The notes below the pieces were generated by a model. It was not told where the DNA came from and made no database searches. It worked only from the letters and a program-made list of their open reading frames with translations. DNA of 64,000 bases from NCBI RefSeq assembly GCF_001425355.1, contig NZ_LMQN01000015.1, positions 295,862 through 359,861 on the forward strand. The letters are read 5' to 3'. How positions within the stretch are numbered: position 1 is the stretch's first letter; each line of letters starts with the position of its first letter. The DNA comes from Chryseobacterium sp. Leaf405. GTDB lineage: Bacteria; Bacteroidota; Bacteroidia; Flavobacteriales; Weeksellaceae. This document shows, piece after piece, positions 52,900-63,056 of the stretch. A program made the position numbers and the translations under genes.

Positions 52900-54807
52900 A
52901 TGAAAAAGTGTTTATTGCTTTTTTGTCTTTTATTTTTTGTTTTCGGTTTTTCTCAGTCAGATTCGAGTTACACAGATAATAATTCGGAAAGAATTATTTC
53001 TTTTCATTCCGATATTGATGTTAATAAAAACTCAGGAATTACCGTTACAGAAAAAATAAAAGTTCACAGTCTTGGAAACGAGATTAAGAGAGGAATTTAC
53101 CGTGCGCTGCTGCTTACAAGAAATCTTAATAACAAAAAGCAAAGGGTAGCGTATGATATTATTTCCATTAAAAAAGATGGCGCTGATGAGAATTATCATA
53201 CCAAAATCGATGGTGATTTTCTAGAAATCTATCTTGGAAATGAAGATGTAATTCTTGATCCCGGCGATTATAATTACGAAATTAAATATGCAACAAAAAA
53301 CCAAATCGGGTTCTTTAATAAATATGACGAACTGTATTGGAATGTTAATGGTAATAACTGGAATTTTGCCGTAGATTCTATTTCCGCTACGGTTACTCTT
53401 CCCGCCGGTGCTGATATTCTCCAAAATTCTTGTTATACAGGAGTTTCCGGCAGTACTGAAAAGAATTGTTCTTCTAAAGTTTTATCGGATAATTCTATAG
53501 AATGGAGCGTCTCAAATCTTCGGGCAAACGAAAATTTAACGATAGCTGTAGGTTTCAAAAAAGGAATTATGATTCCGCCACCGCCACCGAGTTTCATAGA
53601 GAAATTCGGAATTTTAATTGTAGCATCCATCATTTTCATCGGATTATTACTGTACTACTATCAGACTTGGAGGAAATATGGTGTAGATCCTGAAACTCCG
53701 GTTGTTTATCCGCAGTTTAATGTTCCTGATAATCTTTCTCCCGCTTCTTTGGGCTATATTAAAAGAGAAAGTTTTAAAAATAATCTCGTTACGGCAGCAT
53801 TAGTCAATCTTGCTGTAAAAGGATATGTGAAAATAGTGGAAGGTGAAGATTCTGGAATTTTAGGTTTTTTCAGTTCTAAAGTTTTTACTGTTCAGAAATT
53901 AAAAGAACCGGATCAGCTTTTGCCAAAAGAGGAGATTAACCTGATGAATACTTTGTTAGGAAGTGCATCTTCTGTGAAATTTGATGGGAAATACAGCGAA
54001 AAAATTAAAAATGCAGTAAGTGATTTTAAATCTGCTCTCGAATTTCAGCACAATACATTATTGAATGAAGGGAACAACAGAAAGAAACTTCTGCTTCCGT
54101 TTTTCTTGATCACCATCCTTTATATTGTTGGATTAGTTTTAAGCTATATGATCTATCCTGAACCAGAAAAGGTGGTGATCGGTGGTTTTCTGTATATTGT
54201 ACTTTTTGTGGCATTCATCATATTTACGTTTGTAGCCAAGAAGCTTTCGTGGCTTTTTATTCCGTTTCCGGTTATTGTTTTTATTGTATTGAGCGGAATG
54301 ATAACGATTGGTCATGATGTGACGGAAGATATTAATTTCAGCATTTGTTATATTTTCATTGCGTTGGCTTTTATATCATTGATAATTTATCAGTTCTTAA
54401 TTAAAAGACCAAGTGAAGAAAAATTAAGGAAAATATCTTTAATCGACGGCTTCAAAATGTATATGGGAGCGGCAGAAAATGAACAGATTAAGTTTCATAA
54501 TCCCCCTCAAATGACACCGAAGGTTTTCGAAACATTGCTTCCTTTTGCAATGGTTTTGGGAGTTGATGCCATTTGGGGTGAAAAATTTGAACAGATCATG
54601 AAACAAATGGCAATGGAATACAACAATAATTGGTATTACGGTTCATCAATCAATCAGTTTGCTTTTGCGAGTGCTTTAAATTCAAGTCTTACCAATTCAA
54701 TTCAAACATCTTCAACACAACCATCAAGTTCAAGCAGTGGCTCGGGTTCAGGTGGTGGTGGATTCTCCGGCGGAGGTGGCGGAGGTGGCGGAGGCGGAGG
54801 CTGGTAA
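52900..54807 (+). CDS. DUF2207 membrane protein with C-terminal Gly-rich tail, copy 1
   Basis: This 635-residue protein has a signal peptide (CLLLFCLLFFVFGFSQ), an N-terminal extracytoplasmic DUF2207 domain (about residues 28-215; RGIYRALLLTRN, YDELYWNVNGNNWNFAVDSI), a membrane helix around 230-255, a soluble domain, and three or four helices around 390-490. The tail is rich in Ser and then Gly and ends in ten Gly-type residues and a final Trp (54740-54804). Such tails are also seen in TPM-domain proteins. The role is probably in the cell envelope with LemA. Confidence 0.88.
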   Translation: MKKCLLLFCLLFFVFGFSQSDSSYTDNNSERIISFHSDIDVNKNSGITVTEKIKVHSLGNEIKRGIYRALLLTRNLNNKKQRVAYDIISIKKDGADENYHTKIDGDFLEIYLGNEDVILDPGDYNYEIKYATKNQIGFFNKYDELYWNVNGNNWNFAVDSISATVTLPAGADILQNSCYTGVSGSTEKNCSSKVLSDNSIEWSVSNLRANENLTIAVGFKKGIMIPPPPPSFIEKFGILIVASIIFIGLLLYYYQTWRKYGVDPETPVVYPQFNVPDNLSPASLGYIKRESFKNNLVTAALVNLAVKGYVKIVEGEDSGILGFFSSKVFTVQKLKEPDQLLPKEEINLMNTLLGSASSVKFDGKYSEKIKNAVSDFKSALEFQHNTLLNEGNNRKKLLLPFFLITILYIVGLVLSYMIYPEPEKVVIGGFLYIVLFVAFIIFTFVAKKLSWLFIPFPVIVFIVLSGMITIGHDVTEDINFSICYIFIALAFISLIIYQFLIKRPSEEKLRKISLIDGFKMYMGAAENEQIKFHNPPQMTPKVFETLLPFAMVLGVDAIWGEKFEQIMKQMAMEYNNNWYYGSSINQFAFASALNSSLTNSIQTSSTQPSSSSSGSGSGGGGFSGGGGGGGGGGGW

Positions 54808-54817
54808 AATAGTATAT

Positions 54818-56812
54818 ATGAGAAATATTATACAAGTCTTTGCTCTTTTCTTCTGTTTTATTGTCTTTGCACAGGAACCAGTTATGGATTTGCCTGTTAT
54901 AGAAAATGTTGCTGATGAAAATCAAACAAATATTCAGGGTGAAAGGATTATTTCTTTTCACTCCGATATTACTATTGCCGAAAATGCAGATGTTACCGTC
55001 ACAGAAACTATTAAGGTTTTTGCCAATGGAAATGCAATCAAAAGAGGGATTTTTCGTGCATTGCCAATGGTAAGAAATATTAACGGTGGAAAAGAAAAAA
55101 TTTCCTACAATATTATTTCTGTTGAAAGAGATAGAATAAAAGAACCTTATCACGAAGAAATCAAAAACGGAATTTTTACAGTTTATATCGGAGATAAAGA
55201 TGCTTATCTTTCACCAGGTATTTATACTTACAAAATTGTGTATAAAACGCAGGATCAGATTGGTAAGTTTAAAGGTTACGATGAATTTTACTGGAATGTA
55301 AACGGAACAGATTGGACGTTTCCTGTAGAAAGTATCCAAGCGACAATTCATTTGCCAAAGAATGCAGATATTATTCAAAACTCCTGTTATACGGGTGTTC
55401 ATGGAAGTAAAGAACGAAATTGTAATAGCGAAAAACTATCTTCAACGGAAATTACTTTTAAGGCTGATCATTTAAATGCGTATGAAAATCTAACGATTGC
55501 GGTCGGATTTAAAGCCGGAGTTTTAAAAGAACCTTCAGTTTTTTCGAAATGGATGAAAAGAAACTGGCCAAGTCTTTCTTTGGTGATGATGAGTTTTTAC
55601 CTGATATTTTTCTATTATAATAACTGGAGAAAATATGGAAAAGATCCTGAAAAACCTGTTGTAATTCCTCAATTTAATGCGCCGAATAATCTTTCGCCTG
55701 CATCGATTGGATATATCGACAAAGGTAAATTTGATGCAAGTTTGGTGACGGCAAATCTTGTGGATCTTTCCATTAAAGGTTATGTGGAAATTGAAGAAGT
55801 GAAAAATACAAAGGAATCTTTTCTATCAAGAATATTCGATTTGACAAAATTAAGCTCAAGCAATAATACTGTACAGGATGATGAAAAATTGCTTTTGGAA
55901 AAACTTTTTGGAAAACAAAAGAAAATTTCTGTAAACGGAACTTATAATTCCAAAATTAAAAATGCAGTTAACAATTTTGAAAAATTTATTACGAAAGAAA
56001 ATAAGATTTTTGTTGAAAAAATTTCCAATAAAAACATTGTTTATAAAGCTTTGAAATTAATTCTTCTGATCTTTTTTTCGGCAATTATTATAAATTCTAT
56101 TGTTACTTTGAGCTATAAAGCCCTGGCAATGTCGGTTATCTTTACTCTATTTGCCGGTCTCTTCATTGCTTTATTGGTCTTTATTTGGGAAGACGGAAGC
56201 AAAGTTATATTTTTTGTTGTACTCTTTTTCTCGTCGGTATTTATGTTGCCTTTGTTTTTCATGGCCTTTGCAGAAACAGACGAAATAACTTCTTTTGAAT
56301 CAAACTGTTTTAAGTTTTTGATTTTTTCAACGATTTCATTGTTGATTTTTAGATATTTTATAAGCAGATCAAGCGAAGAAAAAGTTAAAATGCAATCTGA
56401 GATTGAAGGTTTCAAAATGTATTTAAGTGTTGCTGAAGAAAATCAGTTAAAATTCCATAATCCGCCGGAGATGACTTCTGCGGTATATGAGAAATTTCTT
56501 CCGTATGCAATCGTATTCGGAGTTGACGGAATCTGGGGCAAAAGATTCAGGGATAAATTGCAGGAAACGATAGATTCTGCTGAGCCCTACGTATATGTTC
56601 CGAATTATTTTGATAACAGTTTTGCCAATTCTTTTACCAATACGTTGAATGAAACTACAGTAGTTCCTGCGAGTAGCTTTTCTTCATCATCATCGGAATC
56701 TTCATCAAGTAGTAGTTCATCATCTTATTCTGGTGGATCAGATTCCAGCGGTTCTTCCGGCGGAGGATCATCCGGAGATGGCGGCGGTGGCGGCGGCGGT
56801 GGCGGTTGGTAA
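54818..56812 (+). CDS. DUF2207 membrane protein with C-terminal Ser/Gly-rich tail, copy 2
   Basis: This 664-residue paralogue of the preceding gene is arranged the same way: signal peptide (IIQVFALFFCFIVFAQ), DUF2207 domain (RGIFRALPMVRN, YDEFYWNVNGTDWTFPVESI), a membrane helix, YciQ-like soluble parts, and a membrane cluster around residues 415-520. The tail is Ser-rich, then poly-Gly, ending in Trp. The start is the ATG at 54818. An upstream in-frame start in the previous gene is rejected because it would read its Gly codons in another frame. It is 10 bp after copy 1. Confidence 0.88.
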   Translation: MRNIIQVFALFFCFIVFAQEPVMDLPVIENVADENQTNIQGERIISFHSDITIAENADVTVTETIKVFANGNAIKRGIFRALPMVRNINGGKEKISYNIISVERDRIKEPYHEEIKNGIFTVYIGDKDAYLSPGIYTYKIVYKTQDQIGKFKGYDEFYWNVNGTDWTFPVESIQATIHLPKNADIIQNSCYTGVHGSKERNCNSEKLSSTEITFKADHLNAYENLTIAVGFKAGVLKEPSVFSKWMKRNWPSLSLVMMSFYLIFFYYNNWRKYGKDPEKPVVIPQFNAPNNLSPASIGYIDKGKFDASLVTANLVDLSIKGYVEIEEVKNTKESFLSRIFDLTKLSSSNNTVQDDEKLLLEKLFGKQKKISVNGTYNSKIKNAVNNFEKFITKENKIFVEKISNKNIVYKALKLILLIFFSAIIINSIVTLSYKALAMSVIFTLFAGLFIALLVFIWEDGSKVIFFVVLFFSSVFMLPLFFMAFAETDEITSFESNCFKFLIFSTISLLIFRYFISRSSEEKVKMQSEIEGFKMYLSVAEENQLKFHNPPEMTSAVYEKFLPYAIVFGVDGIWGKRFRDKLQETIDSAEPYVYVPNYFDNSFANSFTNTLNETTVVPASSFSSSSSESSSSSSSSSYSGGSDSSGSSGGGSSGDGGGGGGGGGW

Positions 56813-56831
56813 CCGTGACTCAATAAAAAAT

Positions 56832-56864
56832 AAAAAGCGTTCAAAATTAATTGAACGCTTTTTT
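56832..56864. terminator. terminator between the DUF2207 pair and murA
   Basis: AAAAAGCGTTCAA and TTGAACGCTTTTT form a thirteen-pair stem with a six-base loop, flanked by A and T tracts. It can stop both directions. Confidence 0.9.
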
Positions 56865-56928
56865 ATGTGTTAAGATTTACAGTAAGTTATGATACGAATT
56901 TCTAACTTCTAAAATCTAATTTCTCGTA

Positions 56929-58236
56929 CTAAATTCTTTCAATATCAGCACCGATTGCTTTCAGTCTTCCGTCAATATTTTCGTAACCTCTGTCGATCTG
57001 TTCGATATTGTGAATAATTGATTTTCCTTCTGCAGAAAGAGCTGCAATTAAAAGTGCATTTCCGGCTCTGATATCAGGTGAAACCATTGTTGTTCCTCTT
57101 AGCGGAGCTTCCTGATTTAATCCGATAACGGTTGCTCTGTGTGGATCACACAAGATGATCTGTGCGCCCATATCGATCAATTTATCTACGAAGAATAATC
57201 TTGATTCAAACATTTTCTGATGAATTAAAAGACTTCCTTTTGCCTGAGTTGCCACCACTAAAATAATAGATAACAAATCCGGGGTAAATCCTGGCCAGGG
57301 CGCATCGGAAATGGTTAAAATAGATCCGTCAATAAATTTCTGAATGGTATAATTTTCCTGAGCCGGAATGAAAATATCATCATTACTCTGTTCAAGCTGA
57401 ATTCCTAATTTTCTGAATGTATTGGGAATAACACCCAATTGGTTCCAGTTTACATTTTTAATGGTAATTTCAGATTTTGTCATCGCCGCAAGACCAATCC
57501 AAGATCCGATTTCTACCATGTCCGGAAGCATTGTATGTTCAGTTCCGTGAAGATGAGAAACACCTTCGATGGTTAATAAATTTGAACCGATTCCCGTAAT
57601 ATTAGCTCCCATTCTGTTCAGCATTTTACACAATTGCTGAAGATAAGGTTCGCAAGCTGCGTTATAAATTCTTGTTTTTCCTTTTGCTAAAGCGGCAGCC
57701 ATTACGATGTTAGCTGTTCCTGTTACAGAAGCTTCTTCCAATAAAATAAATTTACCGTTAAGTTCTTTAGCTTTTAACGAATAAAAGAATTCTTCCTCAT
57801 CATAATGAAATTCGGCACCTAATTCTACCAATCCTTGAAAGTGAGTGTCTAATCTTCTTCTTCCGATTTTGTCACCACCCGGAGTCGGCATATAGGCTTC
57901 ACCGTATCTTGCCAACATTGGTCCCATCAACATGATTGAACCTCTCAGTTTGGCACCGTCCTTTTTGAATTCGTTTGATTTTATATAATCAAAATTAACT
58001 TTATCAGCTTTGAAAGTATAATCTCCGTGTCCGTTCTTAGTTACTTTTACACCGAAGTCCCCTAAAATTTCAATTAATCGATTAACATCGTGGATATCCG
58101 GAATATTTTTAATTCTAACGTCTTCGTCAGTTAATAATACGGCACAAAGGATTTGTAGAGCTTCATTTTTTGCTCCTTGTGGAGTTATTTCACCTTGCAG
58201 TCTTTTCCCTCCTCTTATCTGAAATGTTCCACTCAT
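56929..58236 (-). CDS. murA: UDP-N-acetylglucosamine 1-carboxyvinyltransferase, fosfomycin-site Cys replaced by Asp
   Basis: MurA adds enolpyruvate to UDP-GlcNAc, the first committed step of peptidoglycan synthesis. The 435-residue EPSP-synthase fold begins MSGTFQIRGGKRLQGEITPQGAKNE and includes RLDTHFQGLVELGA and the closing IDRGYENIDGRLKAIGADI. At the place of the active-site loop, GGCAIG in E. coli (Cys115), the sequence reads GGDKIG with Asp122. Cys-to-Asp here is known from Mycobacterium and Chlamydia enzymes, which remain active but are not inactivated by fosfomycin. The gene is two bases downstream of the DUF4290 gene. Confidence 0.95.
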   Translation of the reverse strand: MSGTFQIRGGKRLQGEITPQGAKNEALQILCAVLLTDEDVRIKNIPDIHDVNRLIEILGDFGVKVTKNGHGDYTFKADKVNFDYIKSNEFKKDGAKLRGSIMLMGPMLARYGEAYMPTPGGDKIGRRRLDTHFQGLVELGAEFHYDEEEFFYSLKAKELNGKFILLEEASVTGTANIVMAAALAKGKTRIYNAACEPYLQQLCKMLNRMGANITGIGSNLLTIEGVSHLHGTEHTMLPDMVEIGSWIGLAAMTKSEITIKNVNWNQLGVIPNTFRKLGIQLEQSNDDIFIPAQENYTIQKFIDGSILTISDAPWPGFTPDLLSIILVVATQAKGSLLIHQKMFESRLFFVDKLIDMGAQIILCDPHRATVIGLNQEAPLRGTTMVSPDIRAGNALLIAALSAEGKSIIHNIEQIDRGYENIDGRLKAIGADIERI

Positions 58237-58238
58237 GT

Positions 58239-58931
58239 CTACTTTCTGTTTTTGTTATTATGATTATTGTTGCTGTTGCTATTATTGTTGTGCCTTCTTT
58301 TATTTAACGGATTGTTGTTATTTCGGTTGTTGCTATTCCTGTTATTATTGTTGCTGTTATTTCGGTTGTTATTATTAGTTGGGTAATAGATTTTACTTTT
58401 TTCAAGTGATTCAATTCCTGTAAGATCAAGTCTGTTTTCCGAAAGCTCCTTCAAATGACGAAAAATCACATCATCCGTTACGTGTTCCTTATTATATACA
58501 TTATAAGATTTCTTCATGTTGTTGGCAATTACTTCGATCAGGGCTTCTTTTTCGTCGCCTTGTTCCAGTTCGATTGCTTTTTCAATTAATTGAAGAATAC
58601 TTTTCCCGTAGAATTTAAAATCACCCTGAAGTTTAGGATATTCCATTCTCTTAGGTTTTTCTTCAAGCTCTTCTTTAGTCGGGAAAGGGTAGGGAGAATC
58701 TACATCCAATTCATGATTGGCTAAAATATATAGATGATCCCAAAGTTTATGTTTATAATTTTCTTCGTCTCTTAGCTGAGGGTTTCTTTGACCCATAAAA
58801 TCAATGATTGCCATTGCCATTTCGTTTCTTTCTTCTTTCGTAGAAAGCTCCTTGCAACGCTCAACCAACTGTTGTATAATTCTGCCGTATTCAGGCAAAT
58901 GAAGCTGAGTTTTTTGGGTATTGTATTCCAT
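58239..58931 (-). CDS. DUF4290 protein with Asn-rich C-terminal tail
   Basis: This 230-residue protein is of the Bacteroidota-specific DUF4290 family: MEYNTQKTQLHLPEYGRIIQ, ERNEMAMAIIDFMGQRNPQL, YKHKLWDHLYILANHELDVDSPYP. The last about 50 residues are almost only Asn, Arg and Ser, an intrinsically disordered, prion-like composition. The start is the ATG at 58931; the TTG at 58940 belongs to the promoter element TATATTTG (plus-strand 58938-58945). The murA gene follows two bases later in one operon. The function is unknown; a link to cell-wall synthesis is suggested by position. Confidence 0.86.
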   Translation of the reverse strand: MEYNTQKTQLHLPEYGRIIQQLVERCKELSTKEERNEMAMAIIDFMGQRNPQLRDEENYKHKLWDHLYILANHELDVDSPYPFPTKEELEEKPKRMEYPKLQGDFKFYGKSILQLIEKAIELEQGDEKEALIEVIANNMKKSYNVYNKEHVTDDVIFRHLKELSENRLDLTGIESLEKSKIYYPTNNNNRNNSNNNNRNSNNRNNNNPLNKRRHNNNSNSNNNHNNKNRK

Positions 58932-59098
58932 AGTCTGCAAATATATGCAATAATGGAAAAATTGTACCGAAAATCTTTAAAGTTTATGATTTTTTAATGA
59001 AAAATGAAATAATATTTTGGTAAGTTTTGCAATCGATGATTTTCAGTTATGTTGATTTTTTTTAAACTAAGAAATCACCGTAATAAATTTACCATCAA

Positions 59099-59512
59099 TT
59101 AAATATCAATGAATTTTTTTCTCTGATGAGGTGTCGGTAAATAACATTTCTGATTTGCCAGTTTCATTCTGTTTTTTGAAATAATATCGTACACAGAATC
59201 ACTCAGAAATTTAGGAATAAGTTTGCCGATCTGGGAAATTTTATAAATTCCTCCAAGTAAATTGGCGATCTGTAAAACGGCACTGGATTTCACATAATAA
59301 TATTGCTGAGGTTTCCAAAGATACATGGTATTAAAAACAGTTGTTTCCAAACCTCTTTCAGATAAAAATTTCTGACCAAACTCCGACTGAAGAGAAGCAA
59401 ACATGAACTGATCTTTTTTATCTCTTTCCAAAATCCACTGCACCCAAAAATTGCAGACTCCGCAATCTCCGTCAAAAAAAACAATCTGTTTGTTCTGCCA
59501 ATTCTCCTGCAT
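59099..59512 (-). CDS. DCC1-like thiol-disulfide oxidoreductase (DUF393)
   Basis: This 137-residue protein is of the DCC family, named from the conserved Asp-Cys-Cys-like IVFFDGDCGVCNFWVQW with a CxxC pair. RDKKDQFMFASLQSE and the C-terminal FLSDSVYDIISKNR helix complete the pattern. The start is the ATG at 59512, because it places the DGDCGVC motif near the N-terminus as in the family. A longer frame upstream overlaps the neighbouring gene. It is 10 bp downstream of the heme-binding protein gene and likely co-transcribed. Confidence 0.85.
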   Translation of the reverse strand: MQENWQNKQIVFFDGDCGVCNFWVQWILERDKKDQFMFASLQSEFGQKFLSERGLETTVFNTMYLWKPQQYYYVKSSAVLQIANLLGGIYKISQIGKLIPKFLSDSVYDIISKNRMKLANQKCYLPTPHQRKKFIDI

Positions 59513-59522
59513 GATTTTATTT

Positions 59523-59984
59523 TTAAAAAACATTTTTCCGTATGGTCTCTTCTTTCTCTCTTTTGAAATAATCAATTAATATTTTTCTTTGCTCATCGGT
59601 CAGTTTCGCTTCCTGATGTCCTAAAAAATAGGAGTCTAAAGGCATTTCCCTTTTCTCAACCATTTCAATACATTCTTCGAGTTTATGAAGTTGTTGTTTG
59701 GGTTGATATACAGCAAAGGTAGAAAAATTGAGATGCTTTCTACCATCATTAATATGACTTTTCAGAAACCATGAAGCCGGAGCAATATTGGCATACCAAG
59801 GGTATCTGGTTTCATTGGAATGACAGTCGTAGCATGAAGAATTAATCAATGTTGCAATTTCAGGAGGGGTGTTTTTTATCCTTAAAAAATCCATTCCCGG
59901 CGTGGGTGCAGGATTCGTTTTGTCAATGGGGAAAAACTGAATGATGATAAAAGCGACAAGAAGAATGACTAATATTTTTTTCAT
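59523..59984 (-). CDS. heme-binding domain (c-type) protein, membrane-anchored
   Basis: This 153-residue protein has an N-terminal anchor or signal (KILVILLVAFIIIQFFPID) and a c-type heme site CYDCH in NSSCYDCHSNETRYPWYANI. The surrounding APASWFLKSHINDGRKHLNFS fits the haem-bd (Haem_bd) family of small cytochrome-like proteins. It works on the periplasmic side. It precedes the DCC oxidoreductase gene in the same operon. Its electron donor and acceptor are unknown. Confidence 0.85.
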   Translation of the reverse strand: MKKILVILLVAFIIIQFFPIDKTNPAPTPGMDFLRIKNTPPEIATLINSSCYDCHSNETRYPWYANIAPASWFLKSHINDGRKHLNFSTFAVYQPKQQLHKLEECIEMVEKREMPLDSYFLGHQEAKLTDEQRKILIDYFKREKEETIRKNVF

Positions 59985-60236
59985 ATCCGAAATTTCATGT
60001 TTTCTGAATAGATAAAGTTAATTAAATTTTTCATACATAAAAAGTTAATATTTGTGAATCTCTAGAACTGTATTGAATAATTCTAAATATGTATAGTTGT
60101 CAATATTTTTTAATTAATTTAAGATAAAATTTAATTGTTTTAATTGCAGTATTATTATTTTTAGATAAATGTTTTGTAAAAAATGTGGTATGTCTTTATT
60201 ATAGTTTTTAACTATTGTAAAAATATTTTTGATAGA

Positions 60237-60267
60237 TTGTATTTATTTAATAACAATTGTAGATTTG
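60237..60267 (+). promoter_or_regulatory. katG promoter
   Basis: TTG at 60237-60239 and TAGATTTG at 60260-60267 with a 20-base spacer match the flavobacterial -33/-7 pattern well. The ATG of katG is 50 bases downstream. The rest of the 333-bp region 59985-60317 is AT-rich and shows no gene and no clear operator. Confidence 0.75.
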
Positions 60268-60293
60268 GCTTTCAATACAGATTCAAACTATAA

Positions 60294-62597
<2,304 letters not shown>

Positions 62598-62620
62598 TTT
62601 TTATCATAAATAATATAAGG

Positions 62621-62656
62621 AAAAGGCAGTCGTTATGACTGTCTTTTTGTTTTTTG
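62621..62656 (+). terminator. terminator of katG
   Basis: AAAAGGCAGTC and GACTGTCTTTT form an eleven-pair stem (one G-T) with a five-base loop, followed by T-rich sequence. Confidence 0.85.
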
Positions 62657-62715
62657 TGATTTATATATGGAAAAAAATTCTAGATGATATTTATTGCTAA
62701 GTGATTAAAATAAAA

Positions 62716-62742
62716 AAAACCATCCTAAAAAAGGATGGTTTT
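62716..62742 (-). terminator. terminator of the tRNA-Gln gene
   Basis: AAAACCATCCT and AGGATGGTTTT form a perfect stem with a short T-rich loop on the minus strand, followed by eight T in all. It starts two bases beyond the tRNA end. Confidence 0.9.
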
Positions 62743-62744
62743 CG

Positions 62745-62815
62745 TAGACCCACAGGGATTCGAACCCCGAATGACGGTACCAAAAACCGGAGTGTTACCG
62801 TTACACTATAGGTCT
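62745..62815 (-). tRNA. tRNA-Gln (anticodon TTG)
   Basis: The minus strand folds into a cloverleaf of 71 bases: acceptor AGACCTA with TGGGTCT, D arm GTGT-AACGGTA-ACAC, anticodon arm CCGGT-TTTTGGT-ACCGT, T arm CGGGG-TTCGAAT-CCCTG, and discriminator A. Anticodon positions 34-36 read TTG, which decodes CAA. The closing pair of the anticodon stem is a C-T mismatch. CCA is not encoded. A terminator follows. Confidence 0.93.
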
Positions 62816-62987
62816 GTATTTTTTGGTGATGCAAATCTATAAAATTTTCTTTATTAAAAAAATCAATTTTAAAAAAAATGAGAAAATTTCCCTTTGAGAA
62901 TCCTGATTGTATTGATATACAAAGCATTAATTTTTCTAAAAAGTGTTTCTCAAAAGGGTAACTTTCTATTTATAAATAATAAAACCT

Positions 62988-63056
62988 TATCTTTGCAAAA
63001 AATTGGGCTCCAAAAGTTGGAGAAACCCATTAATAATTATTTTATTAAACATTTTT
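62988..63056 (+). promoter_or_regulatory. der promoter and structured leader
   Basis: TATCTTTG at 62988-62995 matches the -7 element. The leader of about 60 bases contains the hairpin CTCCAA-AAG-TTGGAG at 63008-63022, extended by GGG (63005-63007) and CCC (63026-63028) with a small bulge. No ribosome-binding sequence is evident. Confidence 0.55.

Noticed and set aside
54737..54817. Upstream start for the second DUF2207 gene
   Set aside because: It would read the Gly-rich tail DNA of the first gene in another frame; a signal peptide follows the ATG at 54818.
52900..56812. Collagen-like or silk-like repeat protein from the Gly-rich DNA
   Set aside because: The Gly runs are short tails of ordinary membrane proteins, and frames on the other strand with Arg or His runs are shadows.
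58239..58400. Microsatellite-type DNA repeat at the end of the DUF4290 gene
   Set aside because: It is in frame as the Asn-rich tail, so it is reported as a protein feature and not as a separate repeat.
59513..59575. Upstream extension of the DCC-family gene
   Set aside because: The longer frame overlaps the heme-binding protein gene and moves the DGDCGVC motif away from the N-terminus; the ATG at 59512 is preferred.
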